DNA of 64,000 nt from Mycobacterium scrofulaceum (GTDB taxonomy: Bacteria > Actinomycetota > Actinomycetes > Mycobacteriales > Mycobacteriaceae), in the NCBI RefSeq assembly GCF_001667885.1, contig NZ_LZJW01000060.1, positions 96,057 through 160,056 of the forward strand, written 5' to 3'. The notes under the pieces were generated by a model. It searched no databases, had not been told where the DNA came from, and worked only from the letters and a program-made list of their open reading frames with translations. Below are positions 17,431-25,498 of this stretch, in pieces (the stretch's first letter is position 1; each line of letters starts with the position of its first letter). The position numbers and the translations under genes are program-made.

Positions 17431-18372
17431 ATGCCGCTCAGCCCCCGGATGCCCGAGCTTGCCTCGTTCGAGGTGTTTCTGGCGATCGCCGAGACCGGCA
17501 GCCTGGGCCGCGCCGCGCGCGAACTCGGGCTGACGCAGCAAGCCATTTCGCGGCGGCTCGCGTCGATGGAGGCCCAGATCGGGGTCACGCTGGCGGTGCG
17601 CACGACGCGTGGCTCGCAGTTGACGCCGGCGGGCCTGATCGTCGCGGACTGGGCGCGACGGCTGCTCGAGGTCGCCACCGAGATCGACGCGGGCATGGGC
17701 TCGCTGCGCAAGGAGGGCCGCGAGCGCGTCCGGGTGGCGGCCAGCCAGACGATTTCCGAACAGCTGATGCCGCACTGGCTGTTGTCGCTGCAGGCCGAGG
17801 CGACGCGGCGCGGCGGCTCCGCGCCGCAAGTGATCTTGACGGCCACCAACAGCGAGCACGCCATCGCCGCGGTCCGGGACGGCAGCGTCGATCTGGGTTT
17901 CGTCGAAAACCCTGGCACGCCAACGGGATTGGGTACCTGTGTGGTGGGTCAGGACGAGTTGGTGATCGTCGTACCGCCCGGACACAAGTGGACGAAGCGG
18001 GCGCGGGGCGTGACGGCCCGCGAACTCGCGGACACCCCGCTCGTTGCGCGCGAACCGCATTCGGGCATCCGGGATTCGCTGACGGTGGCGTTGCGTCGGG
18101 TGCTGGGCGACGACATGGAGCAGGCCGCGCCGGTGCTGGAGTTGACGTCGGCGGCCGCGATGCGCGCGGCCGTGCTCGCCGGCGCGGGACCGGCGGCGAT
18201 GAGCCGGCTGGCGGTGGCCGACGACCTGGCGGTGGGGCGGCTGAGCGCGGTCACCATCCCGAAGTTGGACCTGCGCCGCAAGTTTCGCGCCATCTGGGTG
18301 GGTGGACGCACCCCGCCGGCCGGGGCGGTGCGAGACATGTTGAGCCACATTGTGAGTCGCACCAGGGCATAG
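17431..18372 (+). CDS. LysR family transcriptional regulator
   Basis: A 313-residue LysR-type regulator. The winged helix-turn-helix occupies residues about 8-65 (FEVFLAIAETGSLGRAARELG, LTQQAISRRLASMEAQIGV), and the periplasmic-binding-like effector domain residues about 95-300. It resembles the regulator I recall as M. tuberculosis Rv2282c in length, but that is not verified. It lies between ferredoxin and the sulfite-reduction operon and converges on the latter with an 11-base gap. The shared T-N11-A boxes suggest autoregulation and control of fdxC and nirA. Confidence 0.87.
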   Translation: MPLSPRMPELASFEVFLAIAETGSLGRAARELGLTQQAISRRLASMEAQIGVTLAVRTTRGSQLTPAGLIVADWARRLLEVATEIDAGMGSLRKEGRERVRVAASQTISEQLMPHWLLSLQAEATRRGGSAPQVILTATNSEHAIAAVRDGSVDLGFVENPGTPTGLGTCVVGQDELVIVVPPGHKWTKRARGVTARELADTPLVAREPHSGIRDSLTVALRRVLGDDMEQAAPVLELTSAAAMRAAVLAGAGPAAMSRLAVADDLAVGRLSAVTIPKLDLRRKFRAIWVGGRTPPAGAVRDMLSHIVSRTRA

Positions 18373-18383
18373 CCCGTCGACGC

Positions 18384-19100
18384 TCAGGCGGCGGCGTCGG
18401 CCTCCAGCGCCTCGTCGTAGCGGTCGAGCACGGTCTCGGCGACCAGCCGGTGCGCGCCCAGCGGCGCGGCCATCGGAATGCCGTTGTCCCGCGCGAAGGT
18501 TGAGACGCCGTCGGTGAGCAGGCCGGGCGCCAGGAACCAGGGGGCGACGACGAGCCGGCGCGCGCCGCGGCGGCGCAGGTGGGCGGCGGCTTTGTGCACC
18601 GACGCCTCGGGCCGGGTGGCGAACGCCGTCGTGGCCAAGGCCCACCGGGTGCCGACGGCCAGCCTGGACGCCACCTTCGCGGTGCGCACGTTGGCCGCGG
18701 CGTTGGACGAGCCGATCGCGACGACCATCACCCCGAGCTCCTCGTCGTGCGGGGAAACCCCGACTTCGGTCAGGCGTTCGCGCAGCACCGACACCAGCCG
18801 CTCGTCCTCGCCGAGGACGTCGGCCTGCCGGATGCCGTGGGCCCCGGCTTCGGCGATCTGCTTCGGGATGTCCCGTCGCGCGTGGTAGGCGCTGGCCAGC
18901 AGGAAGGGGGCGACGACGGCGCGGCGGCTATCCGGGAGGCCGGCCACGACGTCGACGAAGTTCGGCTCGTTGAGCTCGAGGAACGCCAGCCGCACGTCGA
19001 GGCCGGGGCGCATTGACGCCAGCCGGTCGGCCAGGGCGCGCGCGTTGGCGCCCGAGCGCGGGTCCCGGCTGCCGTGGGCGGTGAGGACGAGCGTGCTCAT
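18384..19100 (-). CDS. che1: Sirohydrochlorin ferrochelatase-like protein
   Basis: A class II (CbiX/SirB) chelatase of 238 residues that would insert iron into sirohydrochlorin to make siroheme, the cofactor of the sulfite reductase encoded two genes upstream. It begins MSTLVLTAHGSRDPRSGAN, with the active-site HGSR, and has two half-domains; PFLLASAYHARRDIP supplies a second His. The start at 19100 overlaps the cysH stop as ATGA, implying translational coupling. The order nirA-cysH-chelatase matches that I recall as M. tuberculosis Rv2391-Rv2393. Confidence 0.88.
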   Translation of the reverse strand: MSTLVLTAHGSRDPRSGANARALADRLASMRPGLDVRLAFLELNEPNFVDVVAGLPDSRRAVVAPFLLASAYHARRDIPKQIAEAGAHGIRQADVLGEDERLVSVLRERLTEVGVSPHDEELGVMVVAIGSSNAAANVRTAKVASRLAVGTRWALATTAFATRPEASVHKAAAHLRRRGARRLVVAPWFLAPGLLTDGVSTFARDNGIPMAAPLGAHRLVAETVLDRYDEALEADAAA

Positions 19101-19834
19101 GATGCGTGTAACCCGCATTCGATCTTGTTTCGTCCCCGCCAGCGCCCACTGCGAGGATCGTCACCATCGGCCGGCTTGCTGGTGCAGGGCGCGCAGCCGA
19201 TCGACGGGTAGCCCTCGTCGACCAGCGGATTGACCAGCACGTTGTTGCGCTCGATGTAGTCCTGGACGTCCTCGTCGGTCCAGGCCGCGATCGGGTTGAC
19301 CTTGATGACCTTGAACGACTCGTCGAAGCTGATCAGCGGGGCGTTGGCGCGGGTGGCGGCCTCCGCCCGGCGCAGCCCGCTCACCCACGCGGCGTACCCG
19401 CGCAGCGCGCGGCGCAGCGGGAGAACCTTGCGCAGGCGGCAGCATTCGTTGGGGTCGCGGGCGAACAGGTCCTTGCCCAGCAGCTCGTCCTGCTCGGCGA
19501 CGGTGTGCTCGGGCGTGACATTCAGCAGGTGGATGTCGTAAACGGACTCGACCGCGTCACGGGTGCCGATCGTCTCGGCGAAGTGGTAGCCGGTGTCCAG
19601 GAACAGCACCGGCACCCCCGGCCGCACGTCGGAGGCGAGCGAAATGACCACGGCGTCTTGCATATTGGCGGCCACCACGTACTTGCAATTGGCCCCGTCG
19701 CGAGGGCCGTCGACGCCGCCGAAGTGCTCGTCGGTCCAGCGCAGGATGTCGGTGGCGCCGGCGTCCGCCATGTCGGCCGCGCCGCGTTCCGCGAGTTTGC
19801 GCAGCTGGTCTTCGGTGAAGTTCATCGCGACCAT
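19097..19834 (-). CDS. cysH: Adenosine 5'-phosphosulfate reductase
   Basis: A thioredoxin-dependent reductase that converts APS to sulfite and AMP in the assimilatory pathway. 245 residues: the PP-loop-like fold (MQDAVVISLAS), the [4Fe-4S] ligands as ECCRLRK and GCAPCTS, and the catalytic Cys in the C-terminal ECGLH. The cluster cysteines mark it as an APS rather than PAPS reductase. ATG 19834 has a GAGGA ribosome site; 19825 is the alternative. It lies 17 bases after nirA and overlaps the chelatase gene. Confidence 0.93.
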   Translation of the reverse strand: MVAMNFTEDQLRKLAERGAADMADAGATDILRWTDEHFGGVDGPRDGANCKYVVAANMQDAVVISLASDVRPGVPVLFLDTGYHFAETIGTRDAVESVYDIHLLNVTPEHTVAEQDELLGKDLFARDPNECCRLRKVLPLRRALRGYAAWVSGLRRAEAATRANAPLISFDESFKVIKVNPIAAWTDEDVQDYIERNNVLVNPLVDEGYPSIGCAPCTSKPADGDDPRSGRWRGRNKIECGLHAS

Positions 19835-19851
19835 GGCGTGGTCCTCAGCTC

Positions 19852-21519
19852 CTATCGCAGGTCGGCCTCGTCGGCGCGCAGGGCCCAGGTCGCGAAACGC
19901 TCACCGCCGTCGCGCTGTTCGAGGAACTTGCGGGTGACCCGGTCGATGTAGTCGACGAGCTCGTCGCTGGTGACCTTGTGCTGGCGCAGCTTTCGGCCGA
20001 ATCCGCTCGCCTCGCCGAGGCCACCGCCCAGGTGGACCTGGAAGCCCTCGACGGAATTGCCCTGGCCGTCGTCGATCCACTGGCCCTTGAAGCCGATGTC
20101 GGCGACCTGGATGCGCGCGCACGAGTTTGGGCAGCCGTTGAGGTGGACGCTGATCGGCACGTCGAGCTCGGCGTCGACGTCGGCCAGTCGCTGTTCCAGC
20201 TCGGGCACCAAAGTCTGCGTGCGCACGCGGGTTTCGGCGAAGGACAGCTTGCAGAATTCGATACCGGTGCAGGCCATGGTGTTCTTGCGCCACGACGACG
20301 GCCGCGACGGCAGGCCCAGCGCGTCCAGCGCGGCGACGGTCTCGTCGACCTTGTCGTCGGGCACGTCTAGGATGACCAGCTTCTGGAACGGCGTCAGCCG
20401 GGCGCGGTCGGAGCCGACCTTTTCCATCAGGTCGGCCACCGCAGAGAGCGTCGCGCCCGAGACGCGGCCGGCGATCGGGGCGACGCCAATCGCGTTGAGC
20501 CCGTTCTTGATCTTCTGCACGCCGACGTGGTCGATGGTCTGCTTGACCGGCGCGGGCGCCGGGCCGTCGATGAGCCGACGGTTGAGGTATTCGGTTTCGA
20601 GGACCTCGCGGAACTTTTCGACGCCCCAGTCCTTGATCAGGAATTTCAGCCGCGCCTTGGCGCGCATGCGCCGGTAGCCGTAGTCGCGGAACACCCGGGT
20701 GACGGCCTCCCAGACGTCGGGCACCTCGTCCAGCGGCACCCACACGCCGACCCGCTGGGCCAGCATCGGGTTGGTCGACAGGCCGCCGCCCACCCACAGG
20801 TCCAGGCCGGGGCCGTGCTCGGGATGGTTGACGCCGACGAACGCGACGTCGTGGGTCTCGTGCGAGACGTCCTGCAGGCCGGAGACCGCGGTCTTGTACT
20901 TGCGCGGCAGGTTCGCGTACTCGGGGTTGTTCAGGGAGCGCCGGACGATTTCGTCGATCGCGGGCGTCGGGTCGAGCACCTCGTCGAGCGAATCGCCGGC
21001 CAGCGGCGAACCGTGGATGCCACGCGGGCAGTCGCCGCACGCCTCGGTGGTCTGCAGGCCCACTTCGTCTAGGCGGCGCCAGATCTCGGGGACGTCCTCG
21101 ATGCGAATCCAGTGCAGCTGCAGGTTTTCCCGGTCGCTGATGTCGGCGGTGTCGCGGGCGAATTCGGTCGAAATCTGGCCGAGCGTGCGCATCGAGTGCA
21201 CCGTCAACGGCTTGCCGTCGGTGCGGACCCGCATCATGAAGTACTTGGCTTCGATCTTGTCGGTGTTGTCATCGCCGGTCCAGCTGCCGTCGTAGCCCTG
21301 CTCGCGTTGGGTGTAGAGGCCCATCCAGCGGAAGCGGCCGCGCAGGTCGGAGTGGTCGATGCTGTCGAAACCCTGCCGGGAGTAGACGTTGACGATCCGG
21401 TCGCGGACGTTCAGCGGGGCGTCGTCGTTCTTGATCTTCTCGGTGTCGTTGAGCGGTTCGCGGTCACCCAGCGCCCATTGGCCTTCGCTGCGGGTCTTGG
21501 CGGGGCGTGCTGTGGTCAT
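19852..21519 (-). CDS. nirA: Ferredoxin-dependent assimilatory sulfite reductase
   Basis: A siroheme and [4Fe-4S] enzyme of 555 residues that reduces sulfite to sulfide (also called SirA). It has the duplicated nitrite/sulfite reductase fold; cluster ligands are CTGIEFC and CPNSC, and siroheme-contact Arg/Lys residues lie around RFRWMGLYTQREQGYDG. The Tyr there and the Cys in TTEACGDCPRG fit the Tyr-Cys crosslink known for the M. tuberculosis enzyme. ATG 21519 follows AAGGAG. First gene of the nirA-cysH-chelatase operon. Confidence 0.94.
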   Translation of the reverse strand: MTTARPAKTRSEGQWALGDREPLNDTEKIKNDDAPLNVRDRIVNVYSRQGFDSIDHSDLRGRFRWMGLYTQREQGYDGSWTGDDNTDKIEAKYFMMRVRTDGKPLTVHSMRTLGQISTEFARDTADISDRENLQLHWIRIEDVPEIWRRLDEVGLQTTEACGDCPRGIHGSPLAGDSLDEVLDPTPAIDEIVRRSLNNPEYANLPRKYKTAVSGLQDVSHETHDVAFVGVNHPEHGPGLDLWVGGGLSTNPMLAQRVGVWVPLDEVPDVWEAVTRVFRDYGYRRMRAKARLKFLIKDWGVEKFREVLETEYLNRRLIDGPAPAPVKQTIDHVGVQKIKNGLNAIGVAPIAGRVSGATLSAVADLMEKVGSDRARLTPFQKLVILDVPDDKVDETVAALDALGLPSRPSSWRKNTMACTGIEFCKLSFAETRVRTQTLVPELEQRLADVDAELDVPISVHLNGCPNSCARIQVADIGFKGQWIDDGQGNSVEGFQVHLGGGLGEASGFGRKLRQHKVTSDELVDYIDRVTRKFLEQRDGGERFATWALRADEADLR

Positions 21520-21670
21520 TGGTATCTCCTTCGCGGTGCGCACCGGCATTGGGGCTGCTGGCCGCGGCATCGACGCGATGATGTTTGTCAGATGAGCATG
21601 GGCGCTCCGTTGCGCCCACGTCTCATGGCTTCATAGTGCCCGGGTCAGGCCTAGGGGAGTAGAGGTCGCG

Positions 21671-21690
21671 CCGTTGTGAGGGCACAACGG
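21671..21690. promoter_or_regulatory. Palindrome upstream of the nirA operon
   Basis: CCGTTGTG-AGGG-CACAACGG, perfect 8-base arms with a 4-base spacer. The core TTGTG-N4-CACAA (21674-21687) has LysR T-N11-A geometry and repeats the site in front of the neighbouring LysR gene. It is about 150 bases upstream of the nirA start, consistent with an activator site. Confidence 0.65.
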
Positions 21691-21758
21691 TTGGTTGTGT
21701 GCGGGGTCCGCCGGTGTCACAGGCGCCACAGCCGTCCCTGGAATCGGAGATGCCCAAA

Positions 21759-21828
21759 GTGCCCGCCTCACAGCGACAACGCGCCGCGAGCGGCGGCCGA
21801 CGCGCGGTTGTCGCTCAGAGGCGGGCAC
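21759..21828. repeat. Dispersed hairpin element, family A, copy 1
   Basis: The left arm, GTGCCCGCCTCACAGCGACA plus AC (21759-21780), and the right arm (21807-21828) are inverted copies with two mismatches and a GC-rich loop. The same arms recur at 48138-48192, more than 26 kb away, between unrelated genes. Its position between two divergent genes argues against a simple terminator. Confidence 0.75.
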
Positions 21829-21940
21829 ATCGCCTAATCCCTCGAAATCGGCGGCCGAAATCCGCGCCGCAAAACCCCGGTTGCCGCAGCTCGGCGGGCG
21901 TACCATCAGCTCACGCTCAACGGCGAGCGAGGGCAACGAC

Positions 21941-22756
21941 ATGAACGACACCCACACCGACTCGACCGACGTCGACAAATGGGACCGCGATCTGACCGAG
22001 CACGTCATCGCGCTGACCCGGCCGATCGTCAAACGGTATTTCCGTTCCGAGGTGCGTGGCCTGGACAACATCCCCGACGGACCGTCGCTGGTGGTGGCCA
22101 ACCATTCCGGTGGCATGCTCACGTTCGACCTGTCGGTGTTCGCCGTCGACTATTACGACACCTTTGGCTACGACCGCCCGCTATACGCGCTGGCCTTCGA
22201 CACCATCTTCTCCGGGCCGGCCGCCGAATTCTTCCGGCGCACCGGGGTGATCCGGGCGACGCGCGACAACGCTGCCAAGGCGCTGGCCTCCGGCGGTGTC
22301 GTGCTGGTGTTTCCGGGCGGCGACTACGACGTGTACCGGCCGACGCTGCAGGAGAACGTCATCAACTTCGACGGCCGCACCGGCTACATCACGACGGCCC
22401 TGGAGGCGAACGTCCCGATCGTGCCCGCCGTTTCCATCGGCGGGCAGGAAAGCCAGCTGTTCCTGACGCGCGGGCAGTGGCTGGCGCGGCTGCTGCGGCT
22501 CACCAAGTTCGAGCGCAGGTTCTTCCGAACGAACATCATGCCGGTCACGTTCGGTTTTCCGTTCGGGCTCAGCGTCCTCGCGCCGGTCAACATGCCGCTG
22601 CCCACCAAGATCGTCACCGAGGTGCTCAAGCCGATCAACCTCGCCGATGTCGGCGCCACCCAGGACGTCAAAAGGCTGGACGCCCACGTGCGCTGGACGA
22701 TGCAGAAGGGACTCAAAGCCCTTGCCGCCCAACGCCACTTCCCGGTTATCGGCTAG
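21941..22756 (+). CDS. 1-acyl-glycerol-3-phosphate acyltransferase-like protein (PlsC family)
   Basis: A glycerolipid acyltransferase of 271 residues. The catalytic HX4D motif is NHSGGMLTFD near residue 53, followed by the substrate-binding segment VFPGGDYDVYRP, and VPIVPAVSIGG as motif IV. It probably acts at the membrane face on phospholipid or triacylglycerol precursors. The frame is open to 21695, but ATG 21941 is the sensible start, as the upstream part would run through the hairpin. Its stop overlaps the convergent oxidase stop by 4 bases. Confidence 0.85.
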   Translation: MNDTHTDSTDVDKWDRDLTEHVIALTRPIVKRYFRSEVRGLDNIPDGPSLVVANHSGGMLTFDLSVFAVDYYDTFGYDRPLYALAFDTIFSGPAAEFFRRTGVIRATRDNAAKALASGGVVLVFPGGDYDVYRPTLQENVINFDGRTGYITTALEANVPIVPAVSIGGQESQLFLTRGQWLARLLRLTKFERRFFRTNIMPVTFGFPFGLSVLAPVNMPLPTKIVTEVLKPINLADVGATQDVKRLDAHVRWTMQKGLKALAAQRHFPVIG

Positions 22757-24132
22757 GTTCCCGCGAACACCACGTCGGGGTTGAGGATGCCCGCCGGGTC
22801 GAAGCTCCGCTTGATCCGGCGCATCAGGTCGACCTTGACCGGGTCTTCGAGCTCGAGGAAGTAGGGCGTCTTGGCGCGGCCCAGGCCGTGCTCGCCGGAG
22901 ATCGCCCCGCCCAATTCCATTGCCAGCGCGAAGATGTCGGTCATCAGCTTCTTGCGCGTCTCGGGGTCCTTGCAGAAGATGGCCAGGTGCACGTTGCCGT
23001 CGCCGGCGTGCCCGCAGCCCGCCGCGGCGCCGCCGGCGGCCGCCGCCAGGCCGCGCGCGGCTGACAGGAACTTGGGCATCGCGCCGCGGGGCACCACGGT
23101 GTCGATCAGGTCGTCGGCGCCGACGGCCTTCAGCGTCCAGAACGCCTTCTCGCGCGCCTCGATCAGCTTGCGGGCCGAACCGCCCTCGAGCACGTAGGCG
23201 TCCACGGCGCCCAGCTCGGCCAGCAGCTCGCCGGCCTTCTCGACGTCCTCGTCCAGCCGAGCCGCGGTCCGATTCTCCAGCGCCACAACCAGATACGCGT
23301 CGCAGCTGTCGCGGACGTTGTCCGGGATGCCGAGCTCCAGGTTCTGGGTGTGCACGAGCGCGGCCATCGTTACGTTGTCGATGTACTCCAGGATGTAGGG
23401 CGCCAGGCCGCTTCCCACGATCTTGGGCACCGCCGACATCACCTGGTCGAAGTCGGCGAACGGGGCGAGCACGGCAGCGTTGTGGTCGAGCCGCGGGTGC
23501 AGTTTGACGATCACCTCGGTGGCCAGCGCCAGGGTGCCCTCGGAGCCGACGATCAGCTGGGTCAGGTCGTAGCCGGTGGAGATCTTGGCGATCCTGCCGC
23601 CGGTGCGGATCAGTTCGCCGGTCGGCAGCGCCGCCTGCAGCCCGAGCACGTTCTGGCGGGCGATGCCGTACTTGACCGCGTTCATGCCGCCGGCGTTGGT
23701 GCCGACGTTGCCGCCGACGCTGGACGACAGCTCGCCGGGGTGAACCATGTAGCGCAGGCCGGTGTCGGCGGTCGCGGCGTCCAGCTCAGTGAGCGTCACC
23801 CCGGGTTGGACGACGGCGACCTGGTTGGTGGTGTCGACCTCGAGGACGGCTTTCATCCGTTCGAAGGAGATCAACAGCCCGTCGGCCCGCGGGATCGCCG
23901 CGCCCGACAGGCCGGTGCCCGACCCGCGGGCCGTCACCGGCACGCTGTTGTCCGACGCGGCCTTCAGCAGCTGCGAAACCGCTTCCGCGGAGGCCGGTTT
24001 GGCGACCCACGCCGGCCGTTGCGGCGGCTTGGTCAACACCTCGTCGTGCCAGTAGTCCTCGGGGATGGCGTCACCGGTCACCAAATTGTGTTGGCCGACG
24101 ATCTCGGCGAAGCGTGCCGTCATGTCGCTCAT
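22753..24132 (-). CDS. FAD-linked oxidase (GlcD/lactate dehydrogenase type)
   Basis: A 459-residue flavoprotein of the vanillyl-alcohol oxidase/glycolate oxidase GlcD family. The N-terminal FAD domain shows PVTARGSGTGLSGAAIP and HPGELSSSVGGNVGTNAGGMNAVKYG; the C-terminal cap domain shows GHAGDGNVHL and ISGEHGLGRAKTPY. Substrates of relatives are 2-hydroxy acids (D-lactate, glycolate). The length matches the dehydrogenase I recall as M. tuberculosis Rv2280. It is followed after 16 bases... upstream in transcription of the deacetylase only on the opposite side; no iron-sulfur subunit gene is adjacent. Confidence 0.88.
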   Translation of the reverse strand: MSDMTARFAEIVGQHNLVTGDAIPEDYWHDEVLTKPPQRPAWVAKPASAEAVSQLLKAASDNSVPVTARGSGTGLSGAAIPRADGLLISFERMKAVLEVDTTNQVAVVQPGVTLTELDAATADTGLRYMVHPGELSSSVGGNVGTNAGGMNAVKYGIARQNVLGLQAALPTGELIRTGGRIAKISTGYDLTQLIVGSEGTLALATEVIVKLHPRLDHNAAVLAPFADFDQVMSAVPKIVGSGLAPYILEYIDNVTMAALVHTQNLELGIPDNVRDSCDAYLVVALENRTAARLDEDVEKAGELLAELGAVDAYVLEGGSARKLIEAREKAFWTLKAVGADDLIDTVVPRGAMPKFLSAARGLAAAAGGAAAGCGHAGDGNVHLAIFCKDPETRKKLMTDIFALAMELGGAISGEHGLGRAKTPYFLELEDPVKVDLMRRIKRSFDPAGILNPDVVFAGT

Positions 24133-24148
24133 GGGAGCCTCCTCCGGT

Positions 24149-24799
24149 TCACCTTATCGCCGCAGTGAGGTGATCGAGGGCCGCTCGCATCCGGCCGCGG
24201 ACGATCGGCACGCAATCGTCGGGGAGGTCGGTGGTGACCTCGACGCCGGAGTCGTCGAGGTCATCGAGAAACCTCGGGAGTTGCTCCATCGCGCCGGTGG
24301 GCAGGTCGTGCAGGACGATCACGGTGTGCTGCTGGCTGCGGGTGTCGGCGAGCGCCCGGTCCACCCAGCCGTGGGGGTCGGCCCAGTCGCGCGGGACGCT
24401 GTTCCACAGGACGCAGGTGTATTTCTCCGCGATCAGGTGCTCGATCGCCGTCGGATTCAGGCAGCGCCGGTCGAGCGCGCCCTCCGTGCCCCACGGCCTG
24501 AAGTAGCGGTCGGCGTCGGCGAACTCGTCCAAAAGCTCTTGCGTGCTGCGGATTTCGTGCAGGGTCTCCGCGGGGGAGAGCTCGCCGAGGGGCCGGGCGT
24601 GGGTGAAGGAGTGATTGCCGATCCGGTGCCCCTCGCGCACGGCCCGCTCGAGTAGCCGGCGTCCCGCCGCCGGGCGCATGTTTTCGCCGACGACGAAGAA
24701 GATGGCGGACAGCTGACGCTGGGCGAGGTCGTCGAGCACCCGGTCCGTGACACCGGGCGTCGGGCCGTTGTCGAAGGTCAGGGTGATTTTCAGTGGCAT
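24149..24799 (-). CDS. Polysaccharide deacetylase-like protein (NodB/CE4)
   Basis: A 216-residue CE4 domain without signal peptide, so probably cytoplasmic or non-classically located. Motif 1 reads TFDNGPTPG where the family has TFDDGP: the first Asp (catalytic base) is kept but the second, a metal ligand, is Asn. Motif 2, HRIGNHSFTH, keeps both metal-binding His. RPWGTEG stands for the RxPxG motif. Activity with an altered metal site is uncertain. ATG 24799 begins the first beta strand; the open frame to 25453 overlaps the divergent TetR gene and is not credible. Confidence 0.82.
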   Translation of the reverse strand: MPLKITLTFDNGPTPGVTDRVLDDLAQRQLSAIFFVVGENMRPAAGRRLLERAVREGHRIGNHSFTHARPLGELSPAETLHEIRSTQELLDEFADADRYFRPWGTEGALDRRCLNPTAIEHLIAEKYTCVLWNSVPRDWADPHGWVDRALADTRSQQHTVIVLHDLPTGAMEQLPRFLDDLDDSGVEVTTDLPDDCVPIVRGRMRAALDHLTAAIR

Positions 24800-24816
24800 C
24801 GATCCCCAGCCTACCT

Positions 24817-24838
24817 TGCCTGACTGATCGATCAGGCA
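24817..24838. promoter_or_regulatory. TetR-type operator upstream of the 24875 regulator
   Basis: TGCCTGA (24817-24823) and TCAGGCA (24832-24838) are perfect 7-base inverted arms around CTGATCGA. The site sits between the divergent deacetylase (start 24799) and TetR (start 24875) genes and could control both. Confidence 0.6.
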
Positions 24839-24874
24839 GTATCGTGACCGGAAGCGGACGAATGAGACGAGGCG

Positions 24875-25498
24875 ATGTTGACCGCCGCAGCGCCAAAGAC
24901 AACCACCGCCGGCGACGCCCGGCAGCGCATCCTGCAGACGACGATCCGGTGCTTCTGCGCGTACGGCTACGAAAAGTCCTCGATGAAGCTGATCTCGACG
25001 AGGGCCGGCGTCTCGCAGACGCTGCTGCACTATCACTTCGAGACCAAGGAAAAGCTGTTTCAGGCGGCGATCGACGACATGGCCAAGCGCATGTTCGCCA
25101 CCGCGTCGAAGCAACTGCCGCACACGGTGTCGGTGCGTGCGGGTCTGACCGAGGCGGCCGGTCTGATCTACGCCCTGTTCATCGACAACATCGACGCGGT
25201 CACGTTCATGGTTGAGTTCGCCGCGGCGGCCAACCACAACGACTTCTTGCGGACCGCGTATGTCGACTATCGCGACACCCAGCGTCGGCAGCTCGGCGAG
25301 GCGCTGCGCCGGATCGCCGGTAAAGACGTGCCGCAGCGCCTGATCGACGAGTCGGTGCGGCTGTTCGAGACCGTGCTGTTGGGCATGTCGATGCAGCGGC
25401 CGTTCGTTTCCGACACGTCGGGTTTCCGCCGCGACTTCGACGTGTTCGCCCAACTGCTCGCCGCTCGCATCACCGAAGGATTGGAACCGGAGCGATGA
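24875..25498 (+). CDS. TetR family transcriptional regulator
   Basis: A 207-residue TetR protein; helix-turn-helix at about residues 15-62 (MKLISTRAGVSQTLLHYHFETKEKL). Its last codons overlap the start of the hydrolase-methyltransferase gene as ATGA (25495-25498), so the two are translationally coupled. An operator-like repeat lies 37 bases upstream. It probably senses the substrate or product of the fusion enzyme. Confidence 0.88.
   Translation: MLTAAAPKTTTAGDARQRILQTTIRCFCAYGYEKSSMKLISTRAGVSQTLLHYHFETKEKLFQAAIDDMAKRMFATASKQLPHTVSVRAGLTEAAGLIYALFIDNIDAVTFMVEFAAAANHNDFLRTAYVDYRDTQRRQLGEALRRIAGKDVPQRLIDESVRLFETVLLGMSMQRPFVSDTSGFRRDFDVFAQLLAARITEGLEPER

Larger units (their letters stand above)
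21520..21940. other. 421-base intergenic region between nirA and the acyltransferase gene
   Basis: It holds the leader of nirA with a LysR-type palindrome at 21671-21690 and a 70-base hairpin element at 21759-21828. In the nirA leader two tiny overlapping reading frames occur on the minus strand (21623-21634 and 21588-21626, encoding MKP and MRRGRNGAPMLI), without cysteine codons. No other gene is evident. Confidence 0.6.

Noticed and set aside
21588..21634. Small reading frames in the nirA leader as a cysteine-responsive attenuator
   Set aside because: Sulfur genes in mycobacteria can be controlled by polycysteine leader peptides, but the frames here (MKP and MRRGRNGAPMLI) have no Cys codon, so that mechanism is not supported.
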